From Pseudomonas sp. C1C7 (GTDB lineage Bacteria; Pseudomonadota; Gammaproteobacteria; Pseudomonadales; Pseudomonadaceae), in contig NZ_JABFMP010000022.1 of the NCBI RefSeq assembly GCF_013359595.1, positions 1-64,000 of the forward strand: DNA of 64,000 nucleotides, in the 5' to 3' direction. The translations under genes and the position numbers were made by a program. Positions 1 through 9,736 of the stretch are shown one piece after another. The notes beneath the pieces were generated by a model. It saw nothing but the letters and a program-made list of their open reading frames with translations, was not told where the DNA came from and made no database searches. The stretch's first letter is position 1. The number at the start of each line of letters is the position of its first letter.

Positions 1-75
1 CGCGAAAAGTTATGCGGCGATGGTCTCGCTGGCTTGTGCTATGCGGTGTTTACGATATTACTTTTCGTACAGAAC

Positions 76-1926
76 CTAGTGAGCTCTTGTTTGGGCACAT
101 TTATCTGCAGACAGATCAATAGAATAATTAGGTTTTAGTAGCTGTTGGATAGGTCGCTCTTCAAACCCGCCTGCACCTTTAGGGGTATTCCAGGATGCAA
201 CCACCTCATAATCCTTGAGATCCGCTCCGAATGTACCAATGAGGCTATCAGAAATACTCCTAGGACCTCCTGGCTCGACTAAAAGCCATGCTGAAATCAG
301 TTGTTCGCACGGAACCCTCTTCAACACTTCAGTAGCCAACTTGAAACTGCCCGGATAACCTCCAATCATCCACGCCCGGCCGATACTGTTGGCACCGAGC
401 GCGTAAAGCAGCCCTGGGGACTGGCCGCTTAAATCTATGATTGGTGTGCCTGAATGAAAGCCAGCTTTTCGCGCTGTCGTTATGGCATCTGTCAAGTAGT
501 TAGCATACCCCTCAGAAAGCCAGAGCCGAGAACCACTCCGGCCTAATTCCACCGGCTGAACGTTTAATACTAATGGTTGCGGCTGCCTATAAGGCAAGGT
601 CATACCCGAGTGAACCAATATTACTACGACCACCTGGGTGAACAACACCAGTGGAAATAGAATGAAGGATGACTTCTCACCACGTAGCGATGGGACAAAA
701 AGTACCAATCCAGCCACCAACCAAAAAAAACCAACCAAACTCCCAACTGCCCAATAGTTATTATTACTACCGAAGGCGTAAATATGTGGAAATACTGCAA
801 ACGATAACGCCATAAAGATATGCGATAAAGAAAATTTCGAGATAAACCGACGACTGAAAAAAAAGCAGCTAAGCAATAGCATTGCGGTTGGGACCACCAA
901 GATCAAAAGCCCTTGAAAACTGCTAGGCTTAAGACTTAAGTGGCATTTACCCGTAATTAATAAAATAATAACAAGCAGCAAAACACCTGAAAGTAAAAGT
1001 CCTAACGTACGGGTTAAAAAATTATTAACATATAAAAAAAACGGAACAACGAGACACGCAATGAGCACGACTCGAAAATTTGTCACCTCCTCTGAACTTA
1101 GTAAAAAATCATCAAATCGCAACAGTTGCACTAGTGTATGACCGCCACCTAAAAATTCGGCGAAAGTCATCGCTGTTTGCAGTCTTAGTATAAATCCCGA
1201 TATTGACCCGTCAATTATTAGCGAACTTAAAATCAATAAAAAAACCAGCAACATTGCCGAAAGCAGCATCATACGAATATTAATTTTTCTCGTAATCAGC
1301 AAACAAAAGAAAACACAGACTCCAACTAAAGCAGCACTACTAGGCTTCGCCATGAAAGCCAACCAGCCACCAACAGCAATTAAGACCCAACCGAAGGAAC
1401 GCTCTTTTTCTAGCTCAATCAAACACAATCCGGCGGCAATGATTAGGAGCGCTTGAAAATTTAAGCTATTGTAACTCGGCGACAGAAGCCAAAAGCTAAA
1501 AAAGCTTACCCCTCCGCTTGCAAAACCAAAAGATACTACATATCGATTTACTTTCGATTTAATATCCGAAGGAAATAAACCTTTAATGATGGTGTCGACC
1601 AGAAACCAACTTAGGAAAAATGTAAGCAGCACATTAGCTCTTCTCAGCCATGCAACATCCCCTCCTACAAGCAGATTCAATGGATAGTAGATATAGCCAA
1701 ACTGCGTCAGAGACGAATCATACAATTTTGGGGCTGCCACCCAATTTAAGTAAAAACCCTCGTCAGTAAATTCAAAGCCATAAGAACTGTAGAATAGCAA
1801 CCAAATAAGTACCGCCATAGATCCAATAGCAGAGAGTAGAGCTAGGCACCATTCAGTCGCCTGCGAAAACCTAACCTTCAGAGAATTATTCTTAGTCAAA
1901 TCAGAGGTATCGCTTTGAATGCTCAT
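76..1926 (-). CDS. Putative GT-C type membrane glycosyltransferase
   Basis: The 616-residue product has about a dozen hydrophobic segments spread over residues 30-455 and a hydrophilic C-terminal part of roughly 160 residues. A TDEGFYLNW motif follows the first membrane segment; an acidic pair in that first periplasmic loop is typical of GT-C enzymes (ArnT/PMT-like), which transfer sugars from lipid-phosphate donors on the periplasmic face. No specific family member was recognised, so donor and acceptor are unknown. The ATG at 1926 begins MSIQSDTSDL. The gene lies downstream of the wbpM terminator and has an AT-rich promoter-like region of its own, so it is probably a separate unit. A role in decorating the O antigen is inference. 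An unusual polymerase is the alternative. Confidence 0.6.
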   Translation of the reverse strand: MSIQSDTSDLTKNNSLKVRFSQATEWCLALLSAIGSMAVLIWLLFYSSYGFEFTDEGFYLNWVAAPKLYDSSLTQFGYIYYPLNLLVGGDVAWLRRANVLLTFFLSWFLVDTIIKGLFPSDIKSKVNRYVVSFGFASGGVSFFSFWLLSPSYNSLNFQALLIIAAGLCLIELEKERSFGWVLIAVGGWLAFMAKPSSAALVGVCVFFCLLITRKINIRMMLLSAMLLVFLLILSSLIIDGSISGFILRLQTAMTFAEFLGGGHTLVQLLRFDDFLLSSEEVTNFRVVLIACLVVPFFLYVNNFLTRTLGLLLSGVLLLVIILLITGKCHLSLKPSSFQGLLILVVPTAMLLLSCFFFSRRFISKFSLSHIFMALSFAVFPHIYAFGSNNNYWAVGSLVGFFWLVAGLVLFVPSLRGEKSSFILFPLVLFTQVVVVILVHSGMTLPYRQPQPLVLNVQPVELGRSGSRLWLSEGYANYLTDAITTARKAGFHSGTPIIDLSGQSPGLLYALGANSIGRAWMIGGYPGSFKLATEVLKRVPCEQLISAWLLVEPGGPRSISDSLIGTFGADLKDYEVVASWNTPKGAGGFEERPIQQLLKPNYSIDLSADKCAQTRAH

Positions 1927-1998
1927 TACAACCTTAGCCCTTAACTTTTACTTCGACGTTACTACAGCAATCGCTTAACAAGAGCCGTCATATTTTAT

Positions 1999-2027
1999 GA
2001 TATATATAAAAAATTACCGTTACTCAA
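1999..2027 (-). promoter_or_regulatory. Possible sigma70 promoter of the GT-C gene
   Basis: On the minus strand a TTGAGT hexamer (2022-2027) and a TATATC hexamer (1999-2004) are separated by 17 bases in a very AT-rich stretch. It lies between the wbpM terminator and the ATG at 1926. This is judged by eye only; TTGCGT just upstream gives a competing register. Confidence 0.3.
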
Positions 2028-2050
2028 CGCAAAAACCTCAAGAACTTTAT

Positions 2051-2079
2051 AATAAAAACGCCCGCCCGGTTACGGACGT
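2051..2079 (-). terminator. Rho-independent terminator of the O-antigen operon
   Basis: Read on the minus strand, an 8 bp stem (ACGTCCGT pairing with GCGGGCGT, with G-T pairs) and a 6-base loop is followed by TTTTATT. It starts about 28 bases after the wbpM stop codon and separates the operon from the GT-C gene. Confidence 0.65.
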
Positions 2080-2106
2080 CTCCCCATACATATTATAGAT
2101 CAGCAA

Positions 2107-4116
2107 TCAAGGCTCAAGCTTTTGCTGTTGATATATCCAGTCCACAATTTCACCATCTGGTGTGTAGCCACTAACGGTATCACGCAAAAGTTGCCGCACT
2201 CTTGAATAATCGTCATGTTCTACCGCAAGCAGCAACTCGGTAAGCTTCTCTTTCAATACGTCCCAAGTCAAATAGTCCTCGTTCGCGCACATAATCATGG
2301 GATGTTTAGTTGCGGCTACGTTATCGCCTATAAGAAGCTCTTCGTAGAGCTTTTCACCTGGGCGCAGGCCCGTGAATTCTATGGCAATATCGCCGTTCAG
2401 ATTTTTATCCGAGCGAACACTTAATCCCGAGAGATGAATCATTTTTTCTGCGAGTTCGACAATTTTTACAGGTTCACCCATATCCAAAACAAATACATCA
2501 CCTCCCAGCCCCATCGAACCGGCTTGTATGACTAATTGGGCTGCTTCTGGGATAGTCATGAAATAACGCGTAATTTTTGGATGGGTAACAGTTAACGGCC
2601 CGCCCGATTTTATTTGCTTGTGAAAAAGTGGAATTACCGACCCAGACGAACCCAAGACATTCCCAAACCTGACCATCGTAAAGCGCGTTTTATTAACACG
2701 AGAAATTTTAGAATAATCGCCAAGCAAAACGGGTGCTATTTCACGACTCAGTGCCTGAAGAGTGAGCTCTGCAAGACGCTTGGTACTACCCATAACATTT
2801 GTAGGCCGAACTGCTTTATCGGTTGAGATTAGTACAAAATTAGAAACTCCTACTTGTAACGCGGCTTGTGCAGTATTAAGAGTACCCATCACGTTATTCA
2901 ACACACCTTCGGCAATATTATGCTCAACCATAGGCACGTGCTTATAAGCGGCTGCGTGGTAGACAGTATCAACTTTCCAAGTCTTCATCACTTCCACCAA
3001 CTGGGCTTGATTACGCACAGATCCCAATATAGGTAGGAGTTTCACCGATAATGATTCACGACTTATACGTTGTTCGAGCTCTGCCAAGATGCAGTAAAGA
3101 TTAAATTCACTATGATCGAATAGAATCAGTGTGGTGGGTGACTGTGTAAGGATCTGTCTGCACAGCTCCGAACCAATTGAGCCACCCGCACCAGTTACAA
3201 GAACGGCTTTCTCCAGAATGCAGTGCTCTAGCAAATCATCTTGTGCGGGCACAGCATCGCGACCTAGGAGATCGGCAATGTCGACCTCCTGAATATCATC
3301 CACCTTCACTCTGCCACTCGCCAGATCCATGAATCCCGGCACGCTGCGTACATGCAATGGATAGTTTTCAAGGAGACCGAGAATTTCGCGGCGTCGTCCC
3401 CGAGAGGTCGAAGGAATGGCGAGCAGTATCTCCTGAGCACCTGTAGCGTGAATCATTTGCTCGATATGACGTGGCTTATAAACCTGAAGGCCTGAGATAA
3501 CCCGGTTAGAAATACTGTCATCATCATCAATGAAGGCGACTGGGCGCATGGCGCGCCCCATTCTCAGTGCAGCTACTAGTTGATTACCCGCAGCACCAGC
3601 GCCGTAGACCGCAACTCTAGGTAACCCATCATCACGGTTAGCGAATGGAACGTGTTGAGCGGCGGAAAACCAATCACCGAGGAAGTACTGACGCATCGCA
3701 AGGCGAAGCCCCCCGATCATCACCATGCTTAACCACCAGTAATTGAATATGATGGACCGCGGCACTACATTTTGATGATTGCTATACCAATAGACAATAA
3801 AACCAAGGATCAATGAAGAAAGACTCACTGCCTTGATGATGGCAATTAGTGCATCATTGCCGAAATAGCGCATGACTGCGCGGTACATGCCAAATCGAAT
3901 GAAGAGCGGAATCGCTACGAGAGGCGCGCTGACGAAAAGCCAGACGTGAGTGGTGAAGGGATTGATCATTTCATCGATCCCGAGACGCACAATAAATGCC
4001 AACCACAACGCCATCCAAACCAGACCTACATCAGCTAGTACCTGAATCAGCCGTTTGTGACGACGCGGGAGCCCCAACAACACCGCGCGTAATCGATCCA
4101 TAAACGCTTCAAACAC
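2107..4116 (-). CDS. wbpM: WbpM-type UDP-GlcNAc 4,6-dehydratase, membrane-anchored
   Basis: Makes the UDP-4-keto-6-deoxy sugar from UDP-GlcNAc, the precursor of D-QuiNAc and D-FucNAc. The 669-residue length fits P. aeruginosa WbpM (about 665). The N-terminal third has four membrane segments, then a nucleotide-binding motif GAGAAGNQL, then the SDR catalytic half with GAGGSIGSE. The SDR tyrosine is replaced by methionine in NVMGSTKRLAE, the MxxxK form known for WbpM/PglF-type enzymes. It is the last gene of the operon, as in P. aeruginosa. The GTG at 4116 has AGGAG upstream; an ATG at 4101 would give 664 residues and matches the usual WbpM N-terminus nearly as well. Confidence 0.95.
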   Translation of the reverse strand: MFEAFMDRLRAVLLGLPRRHKRLIQVLADVGLVWMALWLAFIVRLGIDEMINPFTTHVWLFVSAPLVAIPLFIRFGMYRAVMRYFGNDALIAIIKAVSLSSLILGFIVYWYSNHQNVVPRSIIFNYWWLSMVMIGGLRLAMRQYFLGDWFSAAQHVPFANRDDGLPRVAVYGAGAAGNQLVAALRMGRAMRPVAFIDDDDSISNRVISGLQVYKPRHIEQMIHATGAQEILLAIPSTSRGRRREILGLLENYPLHVRSVPGFMDLASGRVKVDDIQEVDIADLLGRDAVPAQDDLLEHCILEKAVLVTGAGGSIGSELCRQILTQSPTTLILFDHSEFNLYCILAELEQRISRESLSVKLLPILGSVRNQAQLVEVMKTWKVDTVYHAAAYKHVPMVEHNIAEGVLNNVMGTLNTAQAALQVGVSNFVLISTDKAVRPTNVMGSTKRLAELTLQALSREIAPVLLGDYSKISRVNKTRFTMVRFGNVLGSSGSVIPLFHKQIKSGGPLTVTHPKITRYFMTIPEAAQLVIQAGSMGLGGDVFVLDMGEPVKIVELAEKMIHLSGLSVRSDKNLNGDIAIEFTGLRPGEKLYEELLIGDNVAATKHPMIMCANEDYLTWDVLKEKLTELLLAVEHDDYSRVRQLLRDTVSGYTPDGEIVDWIYQQQKLEP

Positions 4117-4211
4117 CTTTTACCGCTCCTAAACTGATATCACTCGATCATTGTACATATTCGCTCGAAACCGGCACTGTCTAAATACGACGCCTACCCA
4201 GGTCAAAAATC

Positions 4212-5228
4212 CTAGGGAGTTTCCAGTTTTCCAGCATGGAATTTGAAGGCAAGAATGATCAGCGGAACGTACGCGATAAGCACACCCCAGGCCCCATCGA
4301 GCCCGAGTCGGGTCACCGCGAAGGCAACAGGCAACAACCAAAATAGGTTGATTGCAGCTACAGCCAGCGTTACGGGTAGATGCTTGCCGAACCGACGGGA
4401 TGCAAACTGATAGGCATGGCTACGATGAGCTTCATACACTTTATCGCCACGTAGAAGCCTGCGTATCAAGGTAAATGTCGCATCGACAATGAACACACCC
4501 AGCAAAATTACCCACGCCCACAACATTTTAGGGGAGATCCAAGCCGCCTGTAGAGACAGTACACCTAAGGTTATTCCTAGAAAACCGCTTCCCGCATCCC
4601 CCATAAATATTCGCGCAGGGGGAAAATTCCAGCACAGGAAACCGACAACCGCCGCAGCCAGCATTGCCGGCCCCCAAATGAGTTCTTGAGCGTCAATGAG
4701 CCAATAAAGCAAGCAGGCACCAAGGCAAGCGCTTAGCGCTTCAACACTAGCGATGCCATCAATTCCATCCATGAAATTGTATAGATTCAGCAGCCAAACT
4801 AAGTAAACAGCAGCCAGGAAGTGACCAACCCAGTATAGATTCAGGTTAGTACCGAACAACGTTATGGGGGGAAGCCCGCCCAACCAAGCGAGAGCCCAAA
4901 CTCCGGCTCCAAAATGCCCCAACAGACGCCAGCGGGCAGCGATGTGACCATGATCATCCATAAACCCAATTACGGCTACTGCAGCGCCAGCTCCGCCTAC
5001 GGCGATCAACTGCTGCCAGGGAGCCATTTCGAAACTACCAAAAACTGGAATCGAGGCCAAAAAAGTCAGCACAATTGCCACCCCTCCCCCTCGCGGAGTT
5101 GGGATAGTATGGGAGCTTCGCGCATTGGGAATATCGATAATGCTTCGAGCCAATGCATATCGTCGCAGAGCAGCAGTTAACAAAAAAGAAATAACGGTAA
5201 CTACCGGTACCAGCCACAAATAAACCAT
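4212..5228 (-). CDS. wbpL: Undecaprenyl-phosphate glycosyl-1-phosphate transferase (WbpL/WecA family)
   Basis: Polytopic inner-membrane enzyme of the GT4/MraY-WecA superfamily. It starts each O unit by moving a HexNAc-1-phosphate (in Pseudomonas D-FucNAc or D-QuiNAc) to undecaprenyl phosphate. Family signatures are visible: FMDGIDGIAS near the middle, the cytosolic loop GDAGSGFLG and the HRSHAYQ motif of the last loop. Length 338 residues is normal. It starts 3 bases downstream of the epimerase gene and is followed by wbpM, the conserved end of Pseudomonas O-antigen loci. The ATG start is not in doubt. Confidence 0.93.
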   Translation of the reverse strand: MVYLWLVPVVTVISFLLTAALRRYALARSIIDIPNARSSHTIPTPRGGGVAIVLTFLASIPVFGSFEMAPWQQLIAVGGAGAAVAVIGFMDDHGHIAARWRLLGHFGAGVWALAWLGGLPPITLFGTNLNLYWVGHFLAAVYLVWLLNLYNFMDGIDGIASVEALSACLGACLLYWLIDAQELIWGPAMLAAAVVGFLCWNFPPARIFMGDAGSGFLGITLGVLSLQAAWISPKMLWAWVILLGVFIVDATFTLIRRLLRGDKVYEAHRSHAYQFASRRFGKHLPVTLAVAAINLFWLLPVAFAVTRLGLDGAWGVLIAYVPLIILAFKFHAGKLETP

Positions 5229-5230
5229 TG

Positions 5231-6193
5231 TTATTGATGTTCCCGAAAATGCATTGCAGTGATCGCCAGCGCCTCATCCACACTGAGTGGGGGCGCCCAG
5301 CCTAGAAGGTCTCGTGTTTTGCTGATATCGACTCGCAATGAACCGCAAAGGCGCTGGGAAAGCGCCTTTTTACCTAAAAGCGCTGCACCACTCCGAAGCA
5401 CCCAGGCAGGGACTGGAACAAGCCTGGCCGGCTTGTTGAGTGCTTTAGCCATCTTGCTGAGCAATACGGTAGTGGACAAATCCTCTCCATCACTTACCAA
5501 AAATGTCTGGTTAGCCGCAGCGGGATGATCGATACAGGTAAGGATCAGGTCGACAAGGTTACCCAGTGCAACGAGACTGCGACTGTTATGAATCGCTCCG
5601 AAAGGAAGAGGAATGCCTCGATCAAGCCAACGCATCATGCTCAGAAAATTAGCTTTAACACCTGGTCCATAGACCAGAACCGGCCGAATAATGACGATCT
5701 CCATTGTTGTTGCTTTGGCCAGTTGGCGAAGCCCTTCCTCAGCTTCCATCTTCGAAATTCCATAGGGATCGACAGGAGCTGGAACGTCTTCAGCACTATA
5801 CATGGAGCCTTCGTCAGTCCCTTCGCCGTTGACCTTGATGGAACTGATAAATATGAACCTTCGCACACCAGCAGCGGCCGCTTGCCTAGCAAGATTCAAT
5901 GTACCGTCAACGTTCACTTTACGAAAAGCAGCCAACGGATCGACTTCGACGTCTTGCATGACGTGTACTCGAGCTGCGGAATGTATAACAACACCGCAAC
6001 CCGCCAAGTGTGCCTCCCACTTAGTCATGTCATCGAACGTTTCGATGCAGACTTTAGGAACATTCGGAACACACACGCGTGACTCGTCTCGAACAGCAAC
6101 TACGACAGGAAATTTACTCTCGAAATTTAAACGTTTTAGAATGGCGCCACCGACGAAACCTGTTGCACCAGTAAGTAGTATTGTCGGCTGCAT
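5231..6193 (-). CDS. wbpV: NAD-dependent epimerase/4-ketoreductase (WbpV/WbjF-like)
   Basis: Extended SDR of 320 residues with an N-terminal GATGFVGGAIL Rossmann motif and DPYGISKMEAE (YxxxK) as the catalytic pair. In P. aeruginosa, WbpV/WbpK/WbjF-type reductases reduce the 4-keto product of WbpM to UDP-D-QuiNAc or UDP-D-FucNAc, the sugar loaded by WbpL. Its place just before wbpL and wbpM supports that role. Which 4-epimer is formed cannot be read from the sequence, so the symbol is tentative. Confidence 0.8.
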   Translation of the reverse strand: MQPTILLTGATGFVGGAILKRLNFESKFPVVVAVRDESRVCVPNVPKVCIETFDDMTKWEAHLAGCGVVIHSAARVHVMQDVEVDPLAAFRKVNVDGTLNLARQAAAAGVRRFIFISSIKVNGEGTDEGSMYSAEDVPAPVDPYGISKMEAEEGLRQLAKATTMEIVIIRPVLVYGPGVKANFLSMMRWLDRGIPLPFGAIHNSRSLVALGNLVDLILTCIDHPAAANQTFLVSDGEDLSTTVLLSKMAKALNKPARLVPVPAWVLRSGAALLGKKALSQRLCGSLRVDISKTRDLLGWAPPLSVDEALAITAMHFREHQ

Positions 6194-6195
6194 TA

Positions 6196-7446
6196 TCAGG
6201 TAGCCTTGCGTAGAGTAGCGTTACGGAATAAACGTTCAAGCCGAGACAAAAGAATGGGTTTAGAGTAATAGTTTAAGTAGTACTGATGCCCCGCTTGTCC
6301 CATCGCTTTCAGACCCATCGCATCTGTATTTGCAAGCGCCATGGTGATCTCAGCCAAGCCGCTGGCGTCGCCGGACGCACAAGTAAAACCGGCACCTGAC
6401 TCAGTAATCACTCTGGCAGCCTCGCCATTGATCATGCCTAGAAGTGGTCTACCCGAAGCCAAATATGCTTGCACTTTGCCGGGGATGGTCTTTTCAAAAA
6501 CGTCATTGGTTTTCAGAGATACGAGCAAAGCATCTGCATTCGCGAACAAAGCTGGCATCTCTTCTAATGGGTGCCTTCCCAATAACAATACGTTACTTAG
6601 CCCCCTGGATTGAACTTGTTGACCAACCCACTCACTCATTCGACCGTCACCGACAATTACCCAGCGAACTGCCACCTTGCCTTGCAATTTTTCGGCTGCA
6701 TCCAGTACAGCCGGGAGATCTTGAGCTTCGCCAAGGTTGCCCGCAAATACTACGGTGAATACGGAACCGTCCCGTTCGAGTAAACGAGAATATTGCGATG
6801 ATGGGGATGAAAAATCATCTTCAGCCCAGCTTGGAAAGTACACCAACCGTTCAGGAGAAATGTTTCGCGTACAGTATCTTTTTACATTATCGAAGAATCC
6901 GTTCGACTGCAAAAGTAAGTAGTCTGTACGATTGTAGATCCAGGAAACCATTTTACCGACCATCGATAGCAAGGCTGGATGTTTGATAACGCCAACAGCT
7001 CGAAGTGTCTCAGGCCATAAATCCAGCACCCAAACAAACACGGGGGCTTTCTTTAACCGTCCAATGACCAGCGCTGGAATCGCAGTCATAATTGGGGAAA
7101 CAGCATAGACAAATATCGCATCAAATTGCTTGCCGCGCAGTTTGTATGCCCCAATAGAGGAGGCACTGGTGAAAAAACTTAGATAATTCAACATTAAACT
7201 AATACTGCGTTTCCCACGCGCAGCCATAGGCACCCTGAAGATTTCAGCGCCTGAATACTCACTAAAGCGCTCAGGTGCAGATAGGTATTCCCTATATACC
7301 TCACCCTCAGGGTAATTTGGTAGTCCAGTCAACACAGTGACCGAATGTCCTTTCTCGGTAAAGTCACGAACCAAATCGTTGATACGCATATTTTCAGGCC
7401 AAAAATATTGCGTAACTACCAAAATCCTCAATTTACTCTCAGACAT
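6196..7446 (-). CDS. wbuB: GT4 glycosyltransferase, probable L-FucNAc transferase (WbuB/WbjE-like)
   Basis: Cytoplasmic glycosyltransferase with GT-B fold. The N-terminal domain opens with RILVVTQYFWPENMRI, typical of the WbuB family. The C-terminal nucleotide-sugar domain has VFAGNLGEAQDL and the acidic GT4 motif near FEKTIPGKVQAYLASG. WbuB/WbjE proteins accompany fnlABC and are assigned as L-FucNAc transferases, which fits the three preceding genes here. The ATG at 7446 is preferred to the GTG at 7452, which lies almost on the GAG of the ribosome site. Confidence 0.85.
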   Translation of the reverse strand: MSESKLRILVVTQYFWPENMRINDLVRDFTEKGHSVTVLTGLPNYPEGEVYREYLSAPERFSEYSGAEIFRVPMAARGKRSISLMLNYLSFFTSASSIGAYKLRGKQFDAIFVYAVSPIMTAIPALVIGRLKKAPVFVWVLDLWPETLRAVGVIKHPALLSMVGKMVSWIYNRTDYLLLQSNGFFDNVKRYCTRNISPERLVYFPSWAEDDFSSPSSQYSRLLERDGSVFTVVFAGNLGEAQDLPAVLDAAEKLQGKVAVRWVIVGDGRMSEWVGQQVQSRGLSNVLLLGRHPLEEMPALFANADALLVSLKTNDVFEKTIPGKVQAYLASGRPLLGMINGEAARVITESGAGFTCASGDASGLAEITMALANTDAMGLKAMGQAGHQYYLNYYSKPILLSRLERLFRNATLRKAT

Positions 7447-7460
7447 GAACACAACTCAAA

Positions 7461-8591
7461 TTAGTAGCGCTTCCAGACCACACGATTAACGTAGTCAGTA
7501 TAACTATGTACGATCCTCGCGACTTTCTCAGATACATTCGGCATGCTGTAGTCGGATACAAGTTGCAACGAACGCATCGTTCCTGAAGCTTGAGTTTCCA
7601 AAATCATTAATCCTTGCAGAACCCGCTCGACTTCAAGCCCGACCATCATCACGGCAGCCTCTTCCATGCCCTCCGGCCGTTCATGAGCTTCACGGATGTT
7701 CAACGCTGGGAAATTAAGGATTGAAGACTCTTCATTTATAGTTCCGCTATCAGACAGTACAGCCTTGGATTCAAGCTGAAGTTTATTGTAATCCTTGAAT
7801 CCTAAAGGCTTTAAAAGCCTAACATTTTCATGAAATACAACACCCATAGCATCAACTCGCTTCTGTGTGCGCGGGTGAGTAGAAACAATGACCGGATGAC
7901 CAAATGTAGTTGCAACCGTATTCAGAACATCAACCAATTTAAGAAAATTTTTATCAGAGTCGATATTCTCTTCACGGTGCGCACTAACGACAAAGAATTT
8001 CCCGGATTCAAGCCCCAGACGCTGTACTACGTCAGAAGTTTCGATACCATTGCGGTAATGGTTTAAGACCTCAAACATAGGGCTACCCGTTTTGATCACC
8101 CTATCTGGAGGCAGACCTTCATTGAGTAAATAATCACGCGCAATTGTACTGTAGGTAAGATTGATATCAGCCGTGTGATCTACAATCCGACGATTGATTT
8201 CCTCAGGGACCCGCATATCAAAACAACGATTGCCTGCTTCCATGTGAAAAGTCGGGATCTTCCGACGTTTTGCAGGAATAACCGCCATACAGCTATTGGT
8301 ATCACCTAGGACAAGTAGGGCTTCAGGTTGCACTGAGGCAAGCACGCGGTCCACTGAAATAATGACGTTTCCGATCGTTTCTGCGCCGTTACCACCCGCC
8401 GCACTCAGGAAATGATCAGGCTTACGAATACCAAGGTCCTGAAAGAAAATTTCATTCAGTTCATAGTCATAATTTTGACCTGTATGGACTAGTACATGAT
8501 CGCAGTACTTATCCAGCGCGGTAATAACGCGCGACAACCGAATAATCTCGGGGCGCGTTCCTACTACAGTTACAACTTTCAGCTTTTTCAT
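7461..8591 (-). CDS. fnlC: UDP-L-FucNAc-forming C2 epimerase (FnlC/WbjD/CapG)
   Basis: Non-hydrolysing UDP-HexNAc 2-epimerase family. It performs the last step of UDP-L-FucNAc synthesis, C2 epimerisation of UDP-L-PneNAc. The protein starts MKKLKVVTVVGTRPEIIRLS and has HTGQNYDYELNEIFFQDLGI, the form seen in FnlC/WbjD rather than in WecB or WbpI. SAHREENID and SDSGTINEE are family active-site motifs. The ATG at 8591 gives 376 residues, as I recall for WbjD; an ATG at 8603 sits directly on AGGA and is less likely. It follows fnlB by a short gap. Confidence 0.92.
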   Translation of the reverse strand: MKKLKVVTVVGTRPEIIRLSRVITALDKYCDHVLVHTGQNYDYELNEIFFQDLGIRKPDHFLSAAGGNGAETIGNVIISVDRVLASVQPEALLVLGDTNSCMAVIPAKRRKIPTFHMEAGNRCFDMRVPEEINRRIVDHTADINLTYSTIARDYLLNEGLPPDRVIKTGSPMFEVLNHYRNGIETSDVVQRLGLESGKFFVVSAHREENIDSDKNFLKLVDVLNTVATTFGHPVIVSTHPRTQKRVDAMGVVFHENVRLLKPLGFKDYNKLQLESKAVLSDSGTINEESSILNFPALNIREAHERPEGMEEAAVMMVGLEVERVLQGLMILETQASGTMRSLQLVSDYSMPNVSEKVARIVHSYTDYVNRVVWKRY

Positions 8592-8614
8592 TGCAATACT
8601 CATTCCTAATTCAA

Positions 8615-9733
8615 TCAGGCTTGGGTGCCTACAGGCATCGTGTAAGTATCTGGAAGTTCACGATCGAAAATTTCGTTCGCCCATAACATCACTATCATTT
8701 CACTCTCGCCAATGTTCGTGATGTCGTGGGTCCAGCCAGGCACAGTTTCGACAATTTCCGGCGTATCCCCATTTGTAAAAAGCTCGTAGAACTCCCCTGA
8801 TACGATGTTACGGAAGCGGAAACAAGCATCCCCTTTAATTACCAAAAACTTCTCTGTTTTCGTGTGATGGTAATGGCCACCGCGGGTAATACCCGGATGA
8901 GCAGTGAAATAAGAAAACTGACCTGAATCTTTAGTTTTGAGCATCTCCACAAAGACACCACGTGCGTCTCCATACTTTGGAACCTCGTAAGTAAAATCCT
9001 TAGGAGGCAGATAGCTGAGGTATGTGGAGTACAGAGCACGAACCAAACCTGTCCCTACGCGCTCAGCAATCATCGATTGCCGACTTTCCTTAAATGCACG
9101 CAACTGTGTAGCCAATTCGCCGACTGTAATTGAAAACTGTGGCTCGACAACAACAAAGGGATCGCCAGATACTTTTCCATCCATGACAGAGATAAAGCAG
9201 TTAATAACATCATCAATATAAACTAGGGAAATATTCGCATTTGCATCATTTATGTTTATAGGTAGGCCGTTAACGATGTTATGGCAAAATGTCGCAACAG
9301 CAGAATTATAATTAGGTCGCGCCCATTTTCCAAAAACATTAGGCAATCTGAACAAATGTACTTGGCTATTACTCTGGACAGACAGACTCAACAACGCTTC
9401 CTCAGCATTTCGTTTACTGGAACCATATGCATGGTTCGATTCTGCTTGTATAGAGGATGTATAGAGCAAAGGGATGTTGCGACCTGTTCTAGCGACAGCA
9501 GAACACAAAGTCTTCGTCAGATCGGTATTCCCAACTTTAAAGTCTTCGACATTTTCAGGACGATTGACCCCGGCCAAATGGAAAATAAAATCCACATCTG
9601 ATACCAATGACGGCAACTGGGAGACATCGTCTTCTCGACAAAACTTCCGTACCTCAACATCATTTCGTTCATTTAGATGAGCGAGTAGATTTTTACCGAC
9701 GAATCCGTTGGCACCGGTGATCAATACTTTCAT
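8615..9733 (-). CDS. fnlB: Bifunctional C3-epimerase/C4-reductase (FnlB/WbjC/CapF)
   Basis: Second enzyme of UDP-L-FucNAc synthesis. The N-terminal SDR domain has GANGFVGKN and YGSSKRNAE. From about residue 255 there is a C-terminal cupin with metal-binding histidines in RGGHYHHTKTEKF. CapF-type enzymes use the cupin for C3 epimerisation and the SDR domain for NADPH-dependent C4 reduction. The 372-residue length is normal. It starts 3 bases downstream of the fnlA stop codon, so the two are translationally close. Confidence 0.94.
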   Translation of the reverse strand: MKVLITGANGFVGKNLLAHLNERNDVEVRKFCREDDVSQLPSLVSDVDFIFHLAGVNRPENVEDFKVGNTDLTKTLCSAVARTGRNIPLLYTSSIQAESNHAYGSSKRNAEEALLSLSVQSNSQVHLFRLPNVFGKWARPNYNSAVATFCHNIVNGLPININDANANISLVYIDDVINCFISVMDGKVSGDPFVVVEPQFSITVGELATQLRAFKESRQSMIAERVGTGLVRALYSTYLSYLPPKDFTYEVPKYGDARGVFVEMLKTKDSGQFSYFTAHPGITRGGHYHHTKTEKFLVIKGDACFRFRNIVSGEFYELFTNGDTPEIVETVPGWTHDITNIGESEMIVMLWANEIFDRELPDTYTMPVGTQA

Positions 9734-9736
9734 GCC

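Noticed and set aside
1..75. Sequence at the left edge
   Set aside because: Too short to assign; no feature beyond the 3' flank of the GT-C gene was seen.
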